Origin: Progne subis subis
Taxonomy: Eukaryota > Chordata > Aves > Passeriformes > Hirundinidae
Assembly: GCA_022316685.1 (NCBI GenBank)
Contig: JAKJHU010001064.1
Span: 31,012-95,011, forward strand
DNA length: 64,000 bases
Reading direction: 5' to 3'
Under the pieces are notes generated by a model. It made no database searches, was not told the DNA's origin, and saw only the letters and a program-made list of their open reading frames with translations. The translations under genes and the position numbers were made by a program. Numbering within the stretch: the stretch's first letter is position 1; each line of letters starts with the position of its first letter. This document shows positions 11,680-23,861 of this stretch, piece by piece.

Positions 11680-14084
11680 CAATTGTTAGGGAGTACAAGC
11701 CTGGCTGAATGCAGAGAAAGAATCATCCAGAGCCTGCAGCCAGAAGTGGAGACTTGTGTGATAATCATTCCAACACCCCATGGACATCTTCAAAGTGATC
11801 CAGAACATGAAAATGGGCTGAAAGAGGGAATTTGTTTCTGTGTTCAGTTTAGGTGTTTCTACATCTCATGCACTGATAGAAATCAAGAGTACAATCAGTT
11901 CATTGGAAGCAGCAGAACAAGCTCTCAGAGCAGATGACAGAAAGAATCTGTAAAGGAGAAATGCAGGGAATGACTTGGTGAACTTCGTCTGTAAGAAGGA
12001 TCATTTTGTCCAAATCATTTCCAATCCATTCCCTCAGCTTTTGTCATTCCTAACAAGGCCAATCGCATCTCAGATTTCCCATGAAATGAGAACCCTGAGC
12101 TTGTGGAACTGCCTGAAAGATGCCCTGTTCCTCTGCAGGGACACTCAGGCTTAAACAGGAGCCTGAGCCCTGTCTTGGGAAGCCTCCTCCGAGCTGGAAT
12201 TTGTGCTGTGCTGGGAGAGCAGGAGGAGGAGGAGGGGGAGAAGGATGGGCGCTGTGTGTCAGGAGCAGGAGGTTTGGGCCGCAGGACATTCTGCCTGTGC
12301 CGCTGCCCCGCAATCGGCGGCCGTGCCCAGGGCTCTGGGCCTGGCCCCGCGTGCGCTGAGCTCCCGACACTGCGGGAGCTCCCCGGGCTGGGCTCAGGTT
12401 CTGCTGGGACTGGGCAGCAGGCTGGGCTCCAACTGGGATCAGCAGCAGCTGGAAATACCTCTGGGCGTCTCCACTTTGTGCTGCTGCTCAGAACAATTGT
12501 TAGGAAACTTAATACACGAACACCAGAGGTTTATGTCCAAAAAGACTTAAGATTCCCCTTTTAATGTTGTATAACCCCCTTAATTTTTAATTCTTACGGG
12601 ATTTATGGGTTTTCTCCATTGATATTTTCATCTTTCAGTATTCAATTTCATTTACAAACAAACCTACAATTTGTCTGTAAAGGCAAATTTCTTCTTTTCC
12701 ATTCATCAATCAGTAGAATCCTTCCCATTGTTTCTCTTATCTCTCAGTGCTAGTTTTATCTACCAGCAGACCCAGAACTTGTTTGTAAAGACAAATCTTG
12801 TCATTTCTTGCACAATGAATTGAGATGAGAAGTTCTGGTTTTTCTTTCTTCTGGTAGATTTTTTCATTTTTTTTGACACTCCAGAGGCAATTTCTCTGAT
12901 GGCCTCTATCAATTCTATTTCAGCAGCACCAGCAACAGGGCTGTGTTTGAGTGCTGAAAATGTGGCTTGTGTGGATTTAATTTCTCCTTGACTTAGTGCT
13001 CAGGGAATGGTGAGTATTTCAATATCTGTTAATCATGATGCCTGAAAAATCATGATGCCTGAGGTCCTGTCAGGAAAGCACTGTCAATAGCACCGACCAA
13101 AAGAGGCAAATGCAGTTTTACAGATAAAATTCAAGTGGCAAGCAGAAGAGGGGCAAGAACAGCCATGATCTACAATTCCCAAGGCAAAGGCAGCAGCAGC
13201 CTGCTGCTGTCACCTCAGGGTGAGTAAAACAGTGCTGAAAACAGCGCTGGAACCCGATCCTTTCTTTCTCTGGAGGCTGGCTCAGGGCAGCACAGCCGGG
13301 CCCGGAGGAATCAGGGCTGTTTGTGGGTGATTGTCGCTCTACTCCAGCATTCAGCTGGAAAATCCCCTGGGAAGCCGAGGCAGGAGCAGGTGGGAAGGGG
13401 CCGGCGCTGCTGCTGCTCCTGCCCGGGAGCCCCGGCTGGGCCGGGCCGGCGCCCGCTGCGCTGCGGCTCCTGCTGCTGCCAGAGCCGGGCGGGACTCGGG
13501 CACAGGGAATGGACACGGGGGGACAGCAAAGGCCTGGGCGGCTGCAGGGATGTTCGCGCTGGGGCCAGCGCCAGCACACAGCTTCAGCTGCAATGAACCC
13601 CGAGGGGAACGCTGGGGAAAGGCTCCATTTCAGCCTTTCTTTACTCATGGCTGTGAAGGGACCGAAATCAAAGGAGAACAAGCAGGGCCCGACCCCTTCT
13701 CCTTTGGGAGGAGCCCCGTGCCTGGGGCTGTGAGGGGCTGTGAGGGGCCATGAGGGGCTGTGAGGGATTGTGAGGGGGAAAGGGTCTCTGAGAGACTGTG
13801 GGAGGCCAGGCACTTCATGGAACCAAGGGTCTATTAGGACACTGTAGAACCAAGGAGATTCCTGTTGACAGTACAGAACCTCATGGATCATAGATCCTTG
13901 TGACACAGCAGAACCAAGGAGAATGTTGTTGGCAGAGTGTCTGAGCACAGCTGCTGCAGGGATCCATGTACAGGTATGACTATGGAATGGGATAGACCAG
14001 ACCAGGATAGTCCCGTTGGGAATGATCTGCAGTTCAGGGCAGGATGATGGTCTGGTCCAAGTGCCCGACCCCTCCAGGGCTGAC
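11680..14084. other. Spacer with GC-rich islands, no gene recognised
   Basis: GC-rich patches at about 12100-12470 and 13250-13600 give overlapping Pro/Ala/Gly-rich frames on both strands, with no conserved domain. The region from 12560 to 13120 is AT-rich and empty of signals I can name. At 13727-13775 a short tandem repeat of the 10-11-bp phrase GGGCTGTGAG occurs about five times. Confidence 0.5.
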
Positions 14085-14290
14085 CAAAAGTGAAAGCAGT
14101 CATTAAGGGCACTGTCCAAATGTCTCTTCAACACTGACAGCCTTGGGGCATCAACCACCTCTCCAGGCAGCCTGTGCAGTGTTTGAGCACCCTCGCAGGA
14201 AAGAAACACTTTCTCCTGTGCAGTCTAAACCGTCCCTGGTACAGCTTTGACCCATTCTCCCATGTTCCATCTCAGGATATGAGGGAGAAG
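14085..14290 (-). mobile_element. CR1-like LINE fragment, antisense
   Basis: The sequence follows the familiar antisense CR1 text: a phrase about the product's clusters of CTCTCCAGGCAGCCTGTGCA, then CAGTGTTTGAGCACCCTC, then a AGTCTAAACC...CCTGG block. It is an old, diverged tail fragment with no coding capacity. Confidence 0.6.
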
Positions 14291-14639
14291 AGAAAGGGAA
14301 ATGCAGGGCAGAGCCAGGGCGCAGCGAGATGGGAGTGTGCAGCCTGCAGGGACACAGCAGCAGCTGTGGGACAGCGCAGGACAAGCTGTGCTGGACATGG
14401 CCAAGGGCCCTGGCAGGGCGGGCAGTGCCCAGGAGAAGCCAAGTCTTGGTGCCCTGGGGCACTGCAGGGTCTGTGCCACCAAGGGCTGTGAGGAGACACC
14501 TTGTCCTGAGGCCCTGGGGCCTCCTGGCACAGCCCCAGCAAGGCTGGGCCCTGTCACCCCCTTGTCCTGCCCTCAGCATCCCCCCACATCCCAGTGGCCT
14601 CAGGGATCTGCTGGGACCAGTCCCTGGGGAGCCTTGGGC

Positions 14640-15300
14640 AGGAATGGCCCTGGGGGGCTCCTGAATGCTCCCAGGGACTGCAGGTTTTCCAAAGGACTTT
14701 GGGTTTTGCTTTGGCCTGGGAGTCTCTGAGGGGTTTGTGCAATCATGGCCTCCAATTAGTTGCTGTAGTTCGTCCCTGGACATGTTTTGTCAGTAACAAC
14801 ACCCAGTGGGGCTCATTAATGCCTCAAAGTACTCAAGAGTCATTCAAGTACTACTTTTTGACACTGAATCCCTGAGAGGTTTGTGCAGTCATAGCCTCCA
14901 ATTATCAAATATTTAATGAGTCCCTAGAGAGGCTTTGTATTGACACTCAGTGGGGCTCATTCATGCTTTGAGATACTCAAGGTTTTTTAAGGTTCTTTGG
15001 GTTTTCCTTTCCACACTGAGTCTCTGAGAGGTTTTTGGGCAATCATGGCCTCCAGTTCTCTCCTCCAAGGAGTCCATGAGGAGCCTGTGTTGGGGATGGA
15101 CCTCAGTGGGACCCATGAATGCTGTGAGACACTTTGGGTTTTTCCTGTGACTTGAACTGCTGGAAAGGTTTGTGCAATCTCCTCTCAGGCCCTGAGGGCT
15201 CAGCACCAAATGCACCACGGGGCTCCTCGGGATCAAGCAAGTCCTGACAAACCATGGCTGTGCCTTGATCACCCTTTGGTCTGGTGCAGCTCATTAGGAA
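14640..15300. repeat. ~150-bp tandem repeat, about four diverged units
   Basis: A phrase like GGTTTGTGCAATCATGGCCT recurs near 14731, 14879, 15030 and 15168, a spacing of about 140-150 bp. Each unit also contains a CAGTGGGGCTCATT(A/C)ATGC-like part and a TTTGGGTTTT-like part. A single related phrase occurs near 18250-18330. Confidence 0.6.
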
Positions 15301-15835
15301 TGTTTTTTACAACAGTTATGGAGAAAGATTTCAAAGAGCTTCTAAGAAATACACATTCCTGTTATAAAGGGTGGGTTTTATTACTGTTATCTCTAGAGAA
15401 GAGGTGATTGCAGCATTCTGTGATTGATATTGATCCAGGGTCTCTCCTCAGGAGGTCCAGCCTGGTCAAAGAAGCTGTGCCTTGAGGTCTGACCCAGTGT
15501 GGACAACTTTGCTGCACATTCCCCAAGCCCATCCTGTCTGACCTCACTCACCTGGGACCTGCTTTCTTTGGAGAGCTGCCTGCACTCAGGAAAAAAGGGG
15601 TTTTGTATTTTTTGAAGCAATGTAAAACTCCTAATTTTCCCCACTGAGGATAGACACACTCCTCAAGTGTGTGCCAGCCCAAGGTTCCACCAAAACCACT
15701 GCAGCCCTGCCCTGGGCCAGCTGTGAGGGTGGATCATCATCCCAACCTGCCCTGGGCCACTGCAAGGGGCTGTGGCCATGGACACTGCACTGACCCCACT
15801 GCTGGGTTTGGGTGCCATGGCAACTGTGAGCAGTT
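15301..15835. other. Spacer, nothing recognised
   Basis: No gene or named repeat is evident between the ~150-bp tandem repeat and the ACTGGG block. Confidence 0.45.
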
Positions 15836-16335
15836 CAAGGTTCCTTGGGAACACTGGGGAGGACTGGGACATACTGGGGAGCACTGGGAACGCTGAGGGA
15901 GACACTGGAACATAGTGGGAGTGATACTGGGGTGGACAGGGACAACCTGGGAACATGGGGAATGCTGACGGGGAATCTGGTCAGACTGGGATGGACTATG
16001 GGAGTACACTGAGACATACTGGGCCATACTGAGACATACTGGGGTACTGTGAGTGATACTGGGACAAACTTGGGACACTGGGAACACTGTGGGCAAGCCG
16101 GGGGATACAGGGGTGTACTTTGGATGATACTGGGGTGAAACTGGAAGGGAATGGGCATGAACTCAGGTGTATTGGGAGGGACTGGGCTGCACTTGGAGGG
16201 CCTGGAGTGGCACTGGGGTTTTACTTGGCTTTACTGGGGATGAAATGTGCTGTACTGGGTGGGGCTGGAGGGGCACTGTATATGTACTGGGCTATACTGG
16301 GGATAACCTGGGCTGGAGTGGAAGAGACTGGAGGG
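15836..16335. repeat. Degenerate (ACTGGGA)n minisatellite
   Basis: About 500 bp built of variants of a 9-12-bp phrase such as ACTGGGACAT or ACTGGGGATA. Low-complexity blocks of this kind are common on avian microchromosomes. The antisense strand reads as Pro/Ser/Val/Gln-rich peptides only because of the repeat. Confidence 0.85.
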
Positions 16336-16379
16336 ATTGAATGACCTTCTCCCGCCTCCGCCGTTTCCTATTTGCAGAG

Positions 16380-17145
16380 GCTGCTGCCCATCACAGCCCG
16401 CAGCCAATCAGCGCTGGGGATAGGGACAGAAGTGGCGGGGTTTGCTGCCTGCGCCATCTTTTCTTTTTGCCTATAACTCCCATCACGCCCCGCGGCCCGA
16501 CTGAACTCCCAATGGAGCCGGGACTTCAACGCCCATCATGCCCCGCGCTCCACAGAACACCGTCCCCCCCATATCCGCCCCCATGTATCCCATCAGTGTC
16601 CCCCAGACCCTGCACGATGACGAAATGCCTCCTCCGCGCCCATTCGTGGCCCCCCCCAAAAGCGTCCCTAAATCCCCTGAATGCTCCCAACCCCATAGAT
16701 GCCCGTTTCTGGCCACTTCTCGAATTCATCTCCTATCAGCCCCCGCGGCATCAGAACTACTCCAAACACAGTGCCGCGCTTATAAATTCTGCCGTGCCCC
16801 GCGCTCTAAAGAGCCCGGTTAGAGCTCCCAAAGCTCCCCCTAAGTGCTCTCGAACCATATACGTTCCCCTTGAGGACCTCAAGTCGCGGCTCGGACGCAA
16901 AGGTGATCCCCAAGTGCCTTCCCGGACGCCCAAAATCTCCGTTAGAGCCACTTCCGGGACTACAGCTCCCAGCATGCTCCGCGGCTCACTTAGAGCACTG
17001 TTCCAGCCGTGTCTTCATCTCCCGTCATGCCCCGCGCCCCAGAGAAAACCATTGGAGCTGTGCCCAGGACTCCCGTGATGCTCCGCGGCCCGATTGAACC
17101 GTGTTACATCCGCGCCTACAACTCCCATCATCCCCCGCGTCCCGG
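16380..17145. promoter_or_regulatory. CpG-rich promoter-like segment with several ZNF143/THAP11-type sites
   Basis: The best site, at 16959-16983, reads ACTACAGCTCCCAGCATGCT and continues CCGCG; it follows an ETS-like CACTTCCGGG, the classic ETS plus ZNF143/THAP11 composite. Related sites with the ACTCCCATCATGCCCCGCG core lie at 16471-16494, 16522-16547, 17013-17036, 17065-17088 and 17115-17139; the last four of the set are spaced 50-54 bp apart. Upstream are a CCAAT box (AGCCAATCAG, about 16402) and a YY1-like CGCCATCTT followed by a pyrimidine tract (about 16452), a pattern seen at ribosomal-protein-type promoters. I could not identify a transcript driven from here. Confidence 0.6.
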
Positions 17146-18977
17146 AGAGCCCCGTCTGAGCCCCCCAAGTGCCCGCCCGGAGTCCGAATTCTCCGACAGA
17201 ATCCCTGAGTGCCCCTCCAAGTGTTATAAATAAGATCAGCGACGAAACGGACTCCCCCAGCAAGGGGAAAAAGCCCGTGAGGGGGGGTGGGAGTCCCCAG
17301 CTTTGCTGTGAAGCGAGGCTGTGTGTACCTCCTCCTCCGCGTTGCCAAGGGAGCAAGCAAGCTCTCCCCCAAGGCCAAGCATGATAATAAAGAAAACATA
17401 CAAAAAACATCAAGTCTCTGACTCTCTTTTTTTTTTCCAGAAAACAAGTGCCTTCCTGGCTCCCCCAAGAGTCCTCCAGACCCTCAAGTTCTCTCCAAAT
17501 TCCCTCTCCAGACCCCAAACTGCCCCAAATGTGCCCCTGAAATGTCTCCATGGACCCCAAAGTGTCCCCTTTTACCCTGTCTGAGAAAATGCTAAAAAAT
17601 ATGAGAAAAGGACTTAAATTAGGACTAGTTAGCAAAAATAGGGAGAAATCAATAGCAAATAGTGGTCAATTAATAATGCAGGGAGTTGTGTTACTAAGAA
17701 CAAATGACTAAAAACTTTTTTGGTTGCTTAAAATGTATGGGTTTTTTAATATAAATATAAAATTAGGTACACAGAAACAGAGAATTATTATAAATAAGAA
17801 AGATGCAATTATATTCTAATTATTTAATTAGATTTTAATTGTAAAGAAAAATGCTTTCTTTTTTTGTTGTTGTTTTTTGGTTTGTTTTGGTTTTTTTGGG
17901 GGGGGGGGGGTGTTTTGTTTGTTTGTTTTTGTTTTTGTTATATTTTGGGGGTTTAGTCCCTGGTGGGTGATGTTAGACATAGTGAGGCTGGCAGTAAAGG
18001 AGCAGGTTGTCCAAAGAGGGTCAACTTGCAAGGGGCTCATTCTTCACCATGCCCAGACCTCCTAAAGAGACATTCAGCATCAAGATCACTTGGAGACTGA
18101 TTTTGTCACCTCTTCTCAGAACTGATTTTTTTAAAAAGACTCATGCGATTAAAAAAAAAAAAAAAAAAAAAATCATGAGATGCACTTTGTAATCTCCCTC
18201 CTTAACAGAACTCCAAAGTGACTCCAATCATCTGAACATGCCCTGGAGACTTGAAGACAATTGAAGGAAGACAAGGAGCTCCTGAGGGCTTTCTGTATTT
18301 TCATGAGCCCCACGGTGGATTTGGGGCTGAGTCCAGGACCCTCAGGAACAGAAAGAAGGTTGAAGAAGCTGCTCAGGGAGGCAGAAGCAAAACTCCAAAT
18401 CCCTTGGAGCATCACTGGGCCCCAGTGAGGGCAGGGAGTGCCAAAGGCTCCCCAGGCACTCGTGAGAGCAGATCCTTGAGGCCAGGATTGCAGGGAGCCA
18501 AAGGCTGTGAGCAGGGAACTGCAATGCTGAGCAAGGCCTGGGCTGGCTGGAGGAAGCAGAAAGGCCAAGCCCTGAGGCCAGGCCTGGCACAGCAGGGCCT
18601 GTCCCTCACGGGTGGCTCGGGGCTGTTTGTGGGGCAGGGGGATGGCAGGGGCAGCAAGGACAAATGTCAGAAAGCTGCAAGCCCTGCCAGGCTCCTCAGG
18701 GAGGGGCGAGGCAGAAGCAAAGTGCAGCCCCTGGAAGGAAAGTTCCTTCTGTGGGGCCTCCAGAGGCGCTGCCAGAGCCCAGGGGACAAAGGCCTGGGTG
18801 CCTGTGGCCCTGCCAGCCCTGCCCAGCCCTTGGCCATCTCTCCTGCAGGCTGTGCCCCCTGTGCGTGCTGCTCCTGTGCCCTGGCCGGCTGCACACGCCC
18901 ATCTCGCTGTGCCCCCCAGCATTTCTCAGCCCAGCATTTCTGTGCCCTCCCTGGCTCCCTGCATGTAGAAAAATGCC
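17146..18977. other. Spacer with low-complexity tracts, no gene recognised
   Basis: Contains a T/G-rich run with a 12-13-base G tract (about 17855-17945), an A22 tract (about 18150-18172) and AT-rich sequence from 17580 to 17850. From 18300 to 18970 it is GC-rich with overlapping compositional frames. An AATAAAG at about 17385 could be a polyadenylation signal but has no visible gene. Confidence 0.5.
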
Positions 18978-19396
18978 TGTTCCCTCCTAGCTGCCGAGGA
19001 CTCCAAGACGGTGTGTATGGATCTGGACGAGAGATCTCTGAAGCTGGGTTGTAGCAGGAGAGGTTTATTGTGTAGAGAGTCAGGCTTTGCCCTGAGCTGC
19101 CAGGCACAGCTGCAGCAAGGCCTTGGAAGATGGGGGCAGTGAGTGATAAAGAAATTCCAAGAGCAAGATGCAAGAGAGAAGAGCAAAGGAGGAGAGCACA
19201 CAGAGACAAGAGAGAAGCAGAAAGAGTGCGGCCCACTCTCGCAGCCCTCTGATAAGAGGTCTCGAGGTGGACTGTAGCAGGCTTGTGCCAATGGGGCTAC
19301 AGACACTTGCTACTTTAGGGAGAGTTACATGTGTGGGATGAATCATACATTGGGGGTTGTTTTCTCAGGCATCTAGTAGCTAGGACATTTTAAACA
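18978..19396 (-). mobile_element. LTR-like sequence, minus orientation
   Basis: On the minus strand the segment starts TGTTTAAAATGTCCTAGC and ends GCAGCTAGGAGGGAACA, so it has TG...CA ends. It carries an AATAAACC signal about 90 bases before the end, as an LTR R/U5 would. I see no target-site duplication and no second copy in the window, so the borders are tentative. Confidence 0.4.
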
Positions 19397-20806
19397 TCAA
19401 AACTTACTTTCAATTCTATCTCAGTTACAGGTCTTACATTCTCAGAATCCAAGCAATCATATTTATAGGGCTTTCTGGCTTCATCCTTCCCAACACCTGC
19501 ACCCAGCGCTGCCGGCTCCTGGCACACGGAGCCAGGGCATGGCCCAGGCTCACGCTGGGACACCTCGAGCACCAAAATTCTACCCTGGCAGGGAATTTTC
19601 TTTTTGCTCACCTCCAGGCTGAGCCTTCCAAGCTGGCACAACCTTCCACTTTGTGGAGGTTTCCTTCTCTTGCCACTCCGAGGAAAGCTCTGTCTCCTGC
19701 TGTTCACAGAGAAGGGCTGGTGGGAGATCAGTGAGCGTCAGAAGCTCTTTTGGGTACAGTGACCATAAAATTGTTGAGTTTTTAGATAATCTCTGACTTT
19801 CAGAGACCAGAATTCCTGGCCCATAGGGCTGATGGCATTTGTGCTCACTCAGGTTCTTCTCCCCACACCAACACCATGGGGGTGCTCACTCTGCTCTGTG
19901 CAGTGCAAAAAGGGGCTCCTGAGCCAGTGCTGCCGTGTCTGTGCCTGCAAGGATGTGGCACCTGTGTGAGCTGGGGGAGAGGCCAGGGCTGCAGAGGGGG
20001 GATGTTGTTGGCAGGTGCATGAGGACACTCTGGGATGCTGCCCTGGGGTGTCCAGTGCAGTGGGGATGGATCAGCCTGTTCTTCTGCTCCTTCCCCTCTC
20101 CCCCTGGGACCTTGCAGAGCCCCAGCCATGCTGTTTGCCCCACCCTGCCCACGGCCACCCTGGGGCTGCTCACGGGGCTTTTCTCTGCTGAGCATTGGCC
20201 TGGGTGTGTTCTGGAGAGAGCCTGGGCAAGGAGCCTGGAGCCCCCAGGCCCTGCCCTGAGGCGTCAGCGCTGCCCCAGCAGTGCCCATGGCCTGTCCCTG
20301 CTGCAGCCCCGGCACTGCCACCCCCAGCACTGTGCCCGGCCCCGAGAGCACTCAGGCCCTACAGCAAGAGCAGGGCCAGGAGGGCAGTGGGGCAGGGGCA
20401 CGGGAGCAGCACTGGCAACACCAAGTGCTGCTGCTGCTGGGCACAGCTGCTGTGCCAGCACTGATCTGCCCCAGCTCTGCACACAGACATTGCTGCTGCA
20501 GCTCCAGAGAAGGGAAAGAAGGGAACAAAAGGGGGATCTCTGCAGAAAACTTGGCTGGGAGATCCTTTTGTTCATTTAAAGCTACTGGGAGAAAAGGTTC
20601 TCATTGACACAATCTGTGGGTCACAGTCAAAATGGAAAGATACAAAATGAGAAAGGCCACACAGAACTTTCCTTGTGGTCAGTATTAAAAATTAAAACAA
20701 AAGTATTAAAAATTAAAACAAAGAGAAAAAATCTTCACAAGGAAAGTAACAAGAACAATTGAAGATGAATTTTATTACAAGTGATTAGCAGAAATTGTTT
20801 TGCAGA
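19397..20806. other. Spacer, no gene recognised
   Basis: GC-rich between 19850 and 20560, AT-rich near 20640-20780. A 16-bp phrase (AGTATTAAAAATTAAA) is repeated in tandem at about 20681-20716. The olfactory receptor's 3' end follows. Confidence 0.5.
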
Positions 20807-21739
20807 TTAATATTTCTGAAATTGTCTGATTATCAGTGTCCACACTTCAGCCTTGAGCTCCTGGTTCCTCAGGCTGTAGATGAGGGGGTTCAGGGCTGGA
20901 GGCACCACCGAGTACAGAACTGACAGTGCTAGATCCAGGGATGAGGAGGAGATGGAGGGGGGCTTCAGGTACGCAAAAATGGCAGTGCTGACAAACAGGG
21001 AGACCACAGCCATGTGAGGGAGGCTGGTGGAAAAGGCTTTGTGTCGTCCCTGCTCAGAGGGGATCCTCAGCACAGCCCTGAAGATCTGCACATAGGAGAA
21101 AACAATGAACACAAAACAGCCAAATACCAAAGTGGCACTAACGAATAAAAGCCCAAGTTCCCTGAGGTTGGATTTGGAGCAGGAGAGCTTGAGGATCTGT
21201 GGCACTTCACAGAAGAACTGGCCCAGGGCATTGCCCTTACACAAGGGCAAGGAAAATGTATTGGCCGTGTGCAGCAGAGCACTGAGAAAGGCACTGGCCC
21301 AGGCAGCTGCTGCCATGTGGGCACAAGCTCTGCTGCCCAGGAGGGTCCCGTAGTGCAGGGGTTTGCAGATGGACACATAGCGGTCATAGCACATGATGGT
21401 CAGGAGGAAATACTCTGCTGAAATGAAAAACACACACAGAAACACCTGAGCAGCACATGCTTCATAGGAGATGTTCCTGGTGTTCCAGAGGGAATTGTGC
21501 ATGGCTTTGGAGACAGTGGTGAGGATGGAGCCCAGGTCGGTGAGGGCCAGGTTGAGCAGGAAGAAGAACATGGGCGTGTGCAGGAGGTGGCCGCAGGCTA
21601 CGGCGCTGATGATGAGGCCGTTGGCCAGGAGGGCAGCCAGGGAGATGGCCAGGAAGAGACAGAAGTGCAGGAGCTGCAGCTGCCGCGTGTGTGCCAATGG
21701 CAGCAGGAGGAAGTGGCTGATGGAGCTGCTGTTGGACAT
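20807..21739 (-). CDS. Olfactory receptor, avian family 14 (OR14J1/OR14C36-like), intact
   Basis: Seven-transmembrane odorant receptor of the rhodopsin-like GPCR class, expected in the cilia of olfactory neurons and coupled to Golf. It is a single uninterrupted 310-residue exon, the normal length. Signatures in order: N-terminal NSS glycosylation site (residue 3), TM1 from about 23 to 47 (AN in place of the usual GN), HTPMFFFLLNLALTD at TM2 (about 54-68), MCYDRYVSICKPLHY after TM3, KAFSTSLPH before TM6 (the usual KAFSTC Cys is Ser), and NPLIYSLRNQELKAEV at TM7. The start is chosen because MSNSSS is the usual opening of this family; a CAG acceptor about 25 bases upstream would splice a 5' UTR exon directly before it. 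It lies in duplicated block X1; its partner at 44735-45680 is dead. The ligand cannot be told. Confidence 0.96.
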   Translation of the reverse strand: MSNSSSISHFLLLPLAHTRQLQLLHFCLFLAISLAALLANGLIISAVACGHLLHTPMFFFLLNLALTDLGSILTTVSKAMHNSLWNTRNISYEACAAQVFLCVFFISAEYFLLTIMCYDRYVSICKPLHYGTLLGSRACAHMAAAAWASAFLSALLHTANTFSLPLCKGNALGQFFCEVPQILKLSCSKSNLRELGLLFVSATLVFGCFVFIVFSYVQIFRAVLRIPSEQGRHKAFSTSLPHMAVVSLFVSTAIFAYLKPPSISSSSLDLALSVLYSVVPPALNPLIYSLRNQELKAEVWTLIIRQFQKY

Positions 21740-23861
21740 TTGCTGTCTCTGGAAATCCCAACCTGCAGATGGAGGAAAAAAACAGTGCCATTTTAGTGGA
21801 GAATTCTCATAGAAGAGACAAAGTCCTTTCTCATAGACTATTTCCTGTCACTAAACACCTCCCCTTGTCTATGTCATGGAGACCTTTTTTCACCTTGGCT
21901 GCTGTTGCCCTGATTGCTGCTGCCAAATGCTCAGTAGTGAGACGGACCTAGTCCTGCAGGATACCTGGGAGTCAGCCCTGACCCCCAGTCAATTTAGGAG
22001 AACAGAGAGGGCATGGACCAGTCCTGGTGTTTGAACTCAGACAAAGAATCTGCCCCTAAGGCACGAGGGATGCCAGTGGGAAGGGATGGAGATTGCAGGG
22101 GGCTGAATGAGAGATTCTGTTACAGCTGAGGAGAACAGGGTGTACACTGAGGCAGGAGAATTGTCTGAGCCTTAGTGCAGACTGAGGGGAGCTGCTCTGT
22201 CCCTCTCTCCTGTTCCCAGCTGCCATGGACTTGCACCTTTCTGAGCTCCACTACTGTGTTACCCTGGAAAGCCAGGAGACACTGCTGAGAGCAGAGGGAT
22301 CCCTGGCACACAAAGTGGCTCCTGCCTTTCCCAAAATCAGGGAGAGTCGGCTCATTCCCAGCCTGCCCTGCCCAGAGCTCCCCAGGGCAGAGGGAGCTGG
22401 GACACCCCATTGCTGTGCTCAGCCTGCACAGGAGGAGCCCAAGGGCTGGGCCTGAGCCTGCAGCTGGAACTGCCATTCCCAGAGAGCCCGTCAGCAATGC
22501 CAGGAGCACCTGGGCAAGGCAAGGAGAGAGAGAGCTGGGCCCTGAGGAAAAGCCTTTCCCTGCCCAGCCCTGCACAGCCCCTGGCAGGCAGCAGCAGTGC
22601 AGGACAGTGGCCCTCAGGCCCTGGTCAGCAGGGAATGGGCACATGGCAGGAGAGATGCCCTTCATCTCTGGGGCTGCTCTGCCGGCCCAGGAGGGGACTG
22701 AGGGCCCCGAGCCCCCGGGCTGAGGGCTGTGCTGGCTGCGAGGGGACACAAGAGCTGTGCTGCTCAGGGCAGTGTGTGCCCTGCAGGGCAGGGCCGGCAG
22801 GTGCCACATCTCCCCTGCAGCAGGGCTTCCCTCAGCACTGCCTCCCTCCCTCCCTGCCCACGCCTCTGCTGCTGGAGCTGTCCCAGCCCGAGCTGTTCCT
22901 GTGGCCCTGGGCTCCTTCCCTGCCAGTGCTGCCAGAGCCCAGCCCAGCCCCTGGGACAGCTCTGCCCTGCAGCTGCTCGGGGCTGCAGGGATTAAAGAAC
23001 AGCTCCCCAGGCCTGGACTATGGAAAGGGGATGCTGGATGGATCTGGAGGCTGGGGAGCTGGAGGCACTTGCTGAGATTCCAAGGAATCCTCATGGTGAT
23101 GGTTTAAGAGCCTCAGCCCCTGCTCTACCCTGCATAGGGCAGTTTTCATTGCCAGCAAATTTAGCCGGGTAAAAGTGGGAACACTGATCCAGGAAAGCAA
23201 ATACCCAAGCAGGAAACTCCTTCCCTCATTGAGTTCTAGAAAAGTCCTTTCAGAAATGACCTGGGCATGATCTGGAGCTCTGAGCAGCCCCGGCCCACAC
23301 AGCACCCTCTCCACAGCAGCAGGACCTGCCCTGGCAGGAGTCACTCCTTGCACCCACAGCTCCCCTCCAGCAACCATGGGGAGCTCCCAGGCAGGCTGAG
23401 AGCTGCCCCTGGCAGGTGGCAGATGCCCTGGACTGGCCAAGAGCCCTCAGGGCTGCAGGAGCTGCTCTGCACGACAGCCCTGGGCACCCTGGCTGCAGCC
23501 CCAACTTCAGCCCCTGCAGCCGTCCCTGGCAGCAGGAGCCGTCCTGCCCTGTCCCTCTGACGGTGCCCAGGGCAGCCCCGCTCTGGAGCACATCCTCCCC
23601 CAAAGCAGAAAGGGCAGCAGAGCCATCCTTACAGTCATGTCAGTCCTGTCCTGGGTCAGCTTGAGGAGATCCCTGCAGCCAGAGACTTACTGTGTCAGAA
23701 GTCATGATGGTTTCTCCATGAAGAAGCTCAGAATTTTCAAAAGGTGTGATGATTTCTCTGTGAATAATCTCAGAATTGTCCTTCCAGGTTCTTTGAACCT
23801 CTGCTTCATTGCTGTCAGGTACCTGCAGGCAGTGCCCCCAGCCCTGCTGGGCTGGGAGAGG
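21740..23861. other. Receptor upstream spacer, no gene recognised
   Basis: Non-coding in appearance, GC-rich from 22200 to 23600. It is closely matched by 45681-47806, so the receptor's upstream DNA was duplicated with it. The frames on both strands are low in complexity and differ between copies. Confidence 0.55.

Noticed and set aside
13118..14209. A 363-codon minus-strand frame
   Set aside because: It begins in an antisense CR1 scrap and runs through GC-rich spacer; no conserved segment after the first residues.
16341..17078. A 245-codon plus-strand frame over the ZNF143-like array
   Set aside because: The peptide changes character with each repeat of the DNA motif; it reflects the CpG array, not a protein.
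22120..23094. A 324-codon minus-strand frame upstream of the receptor
   Set aside because: The X2 copy of the same DNA breaks the frame, and the composition is low in complexity.
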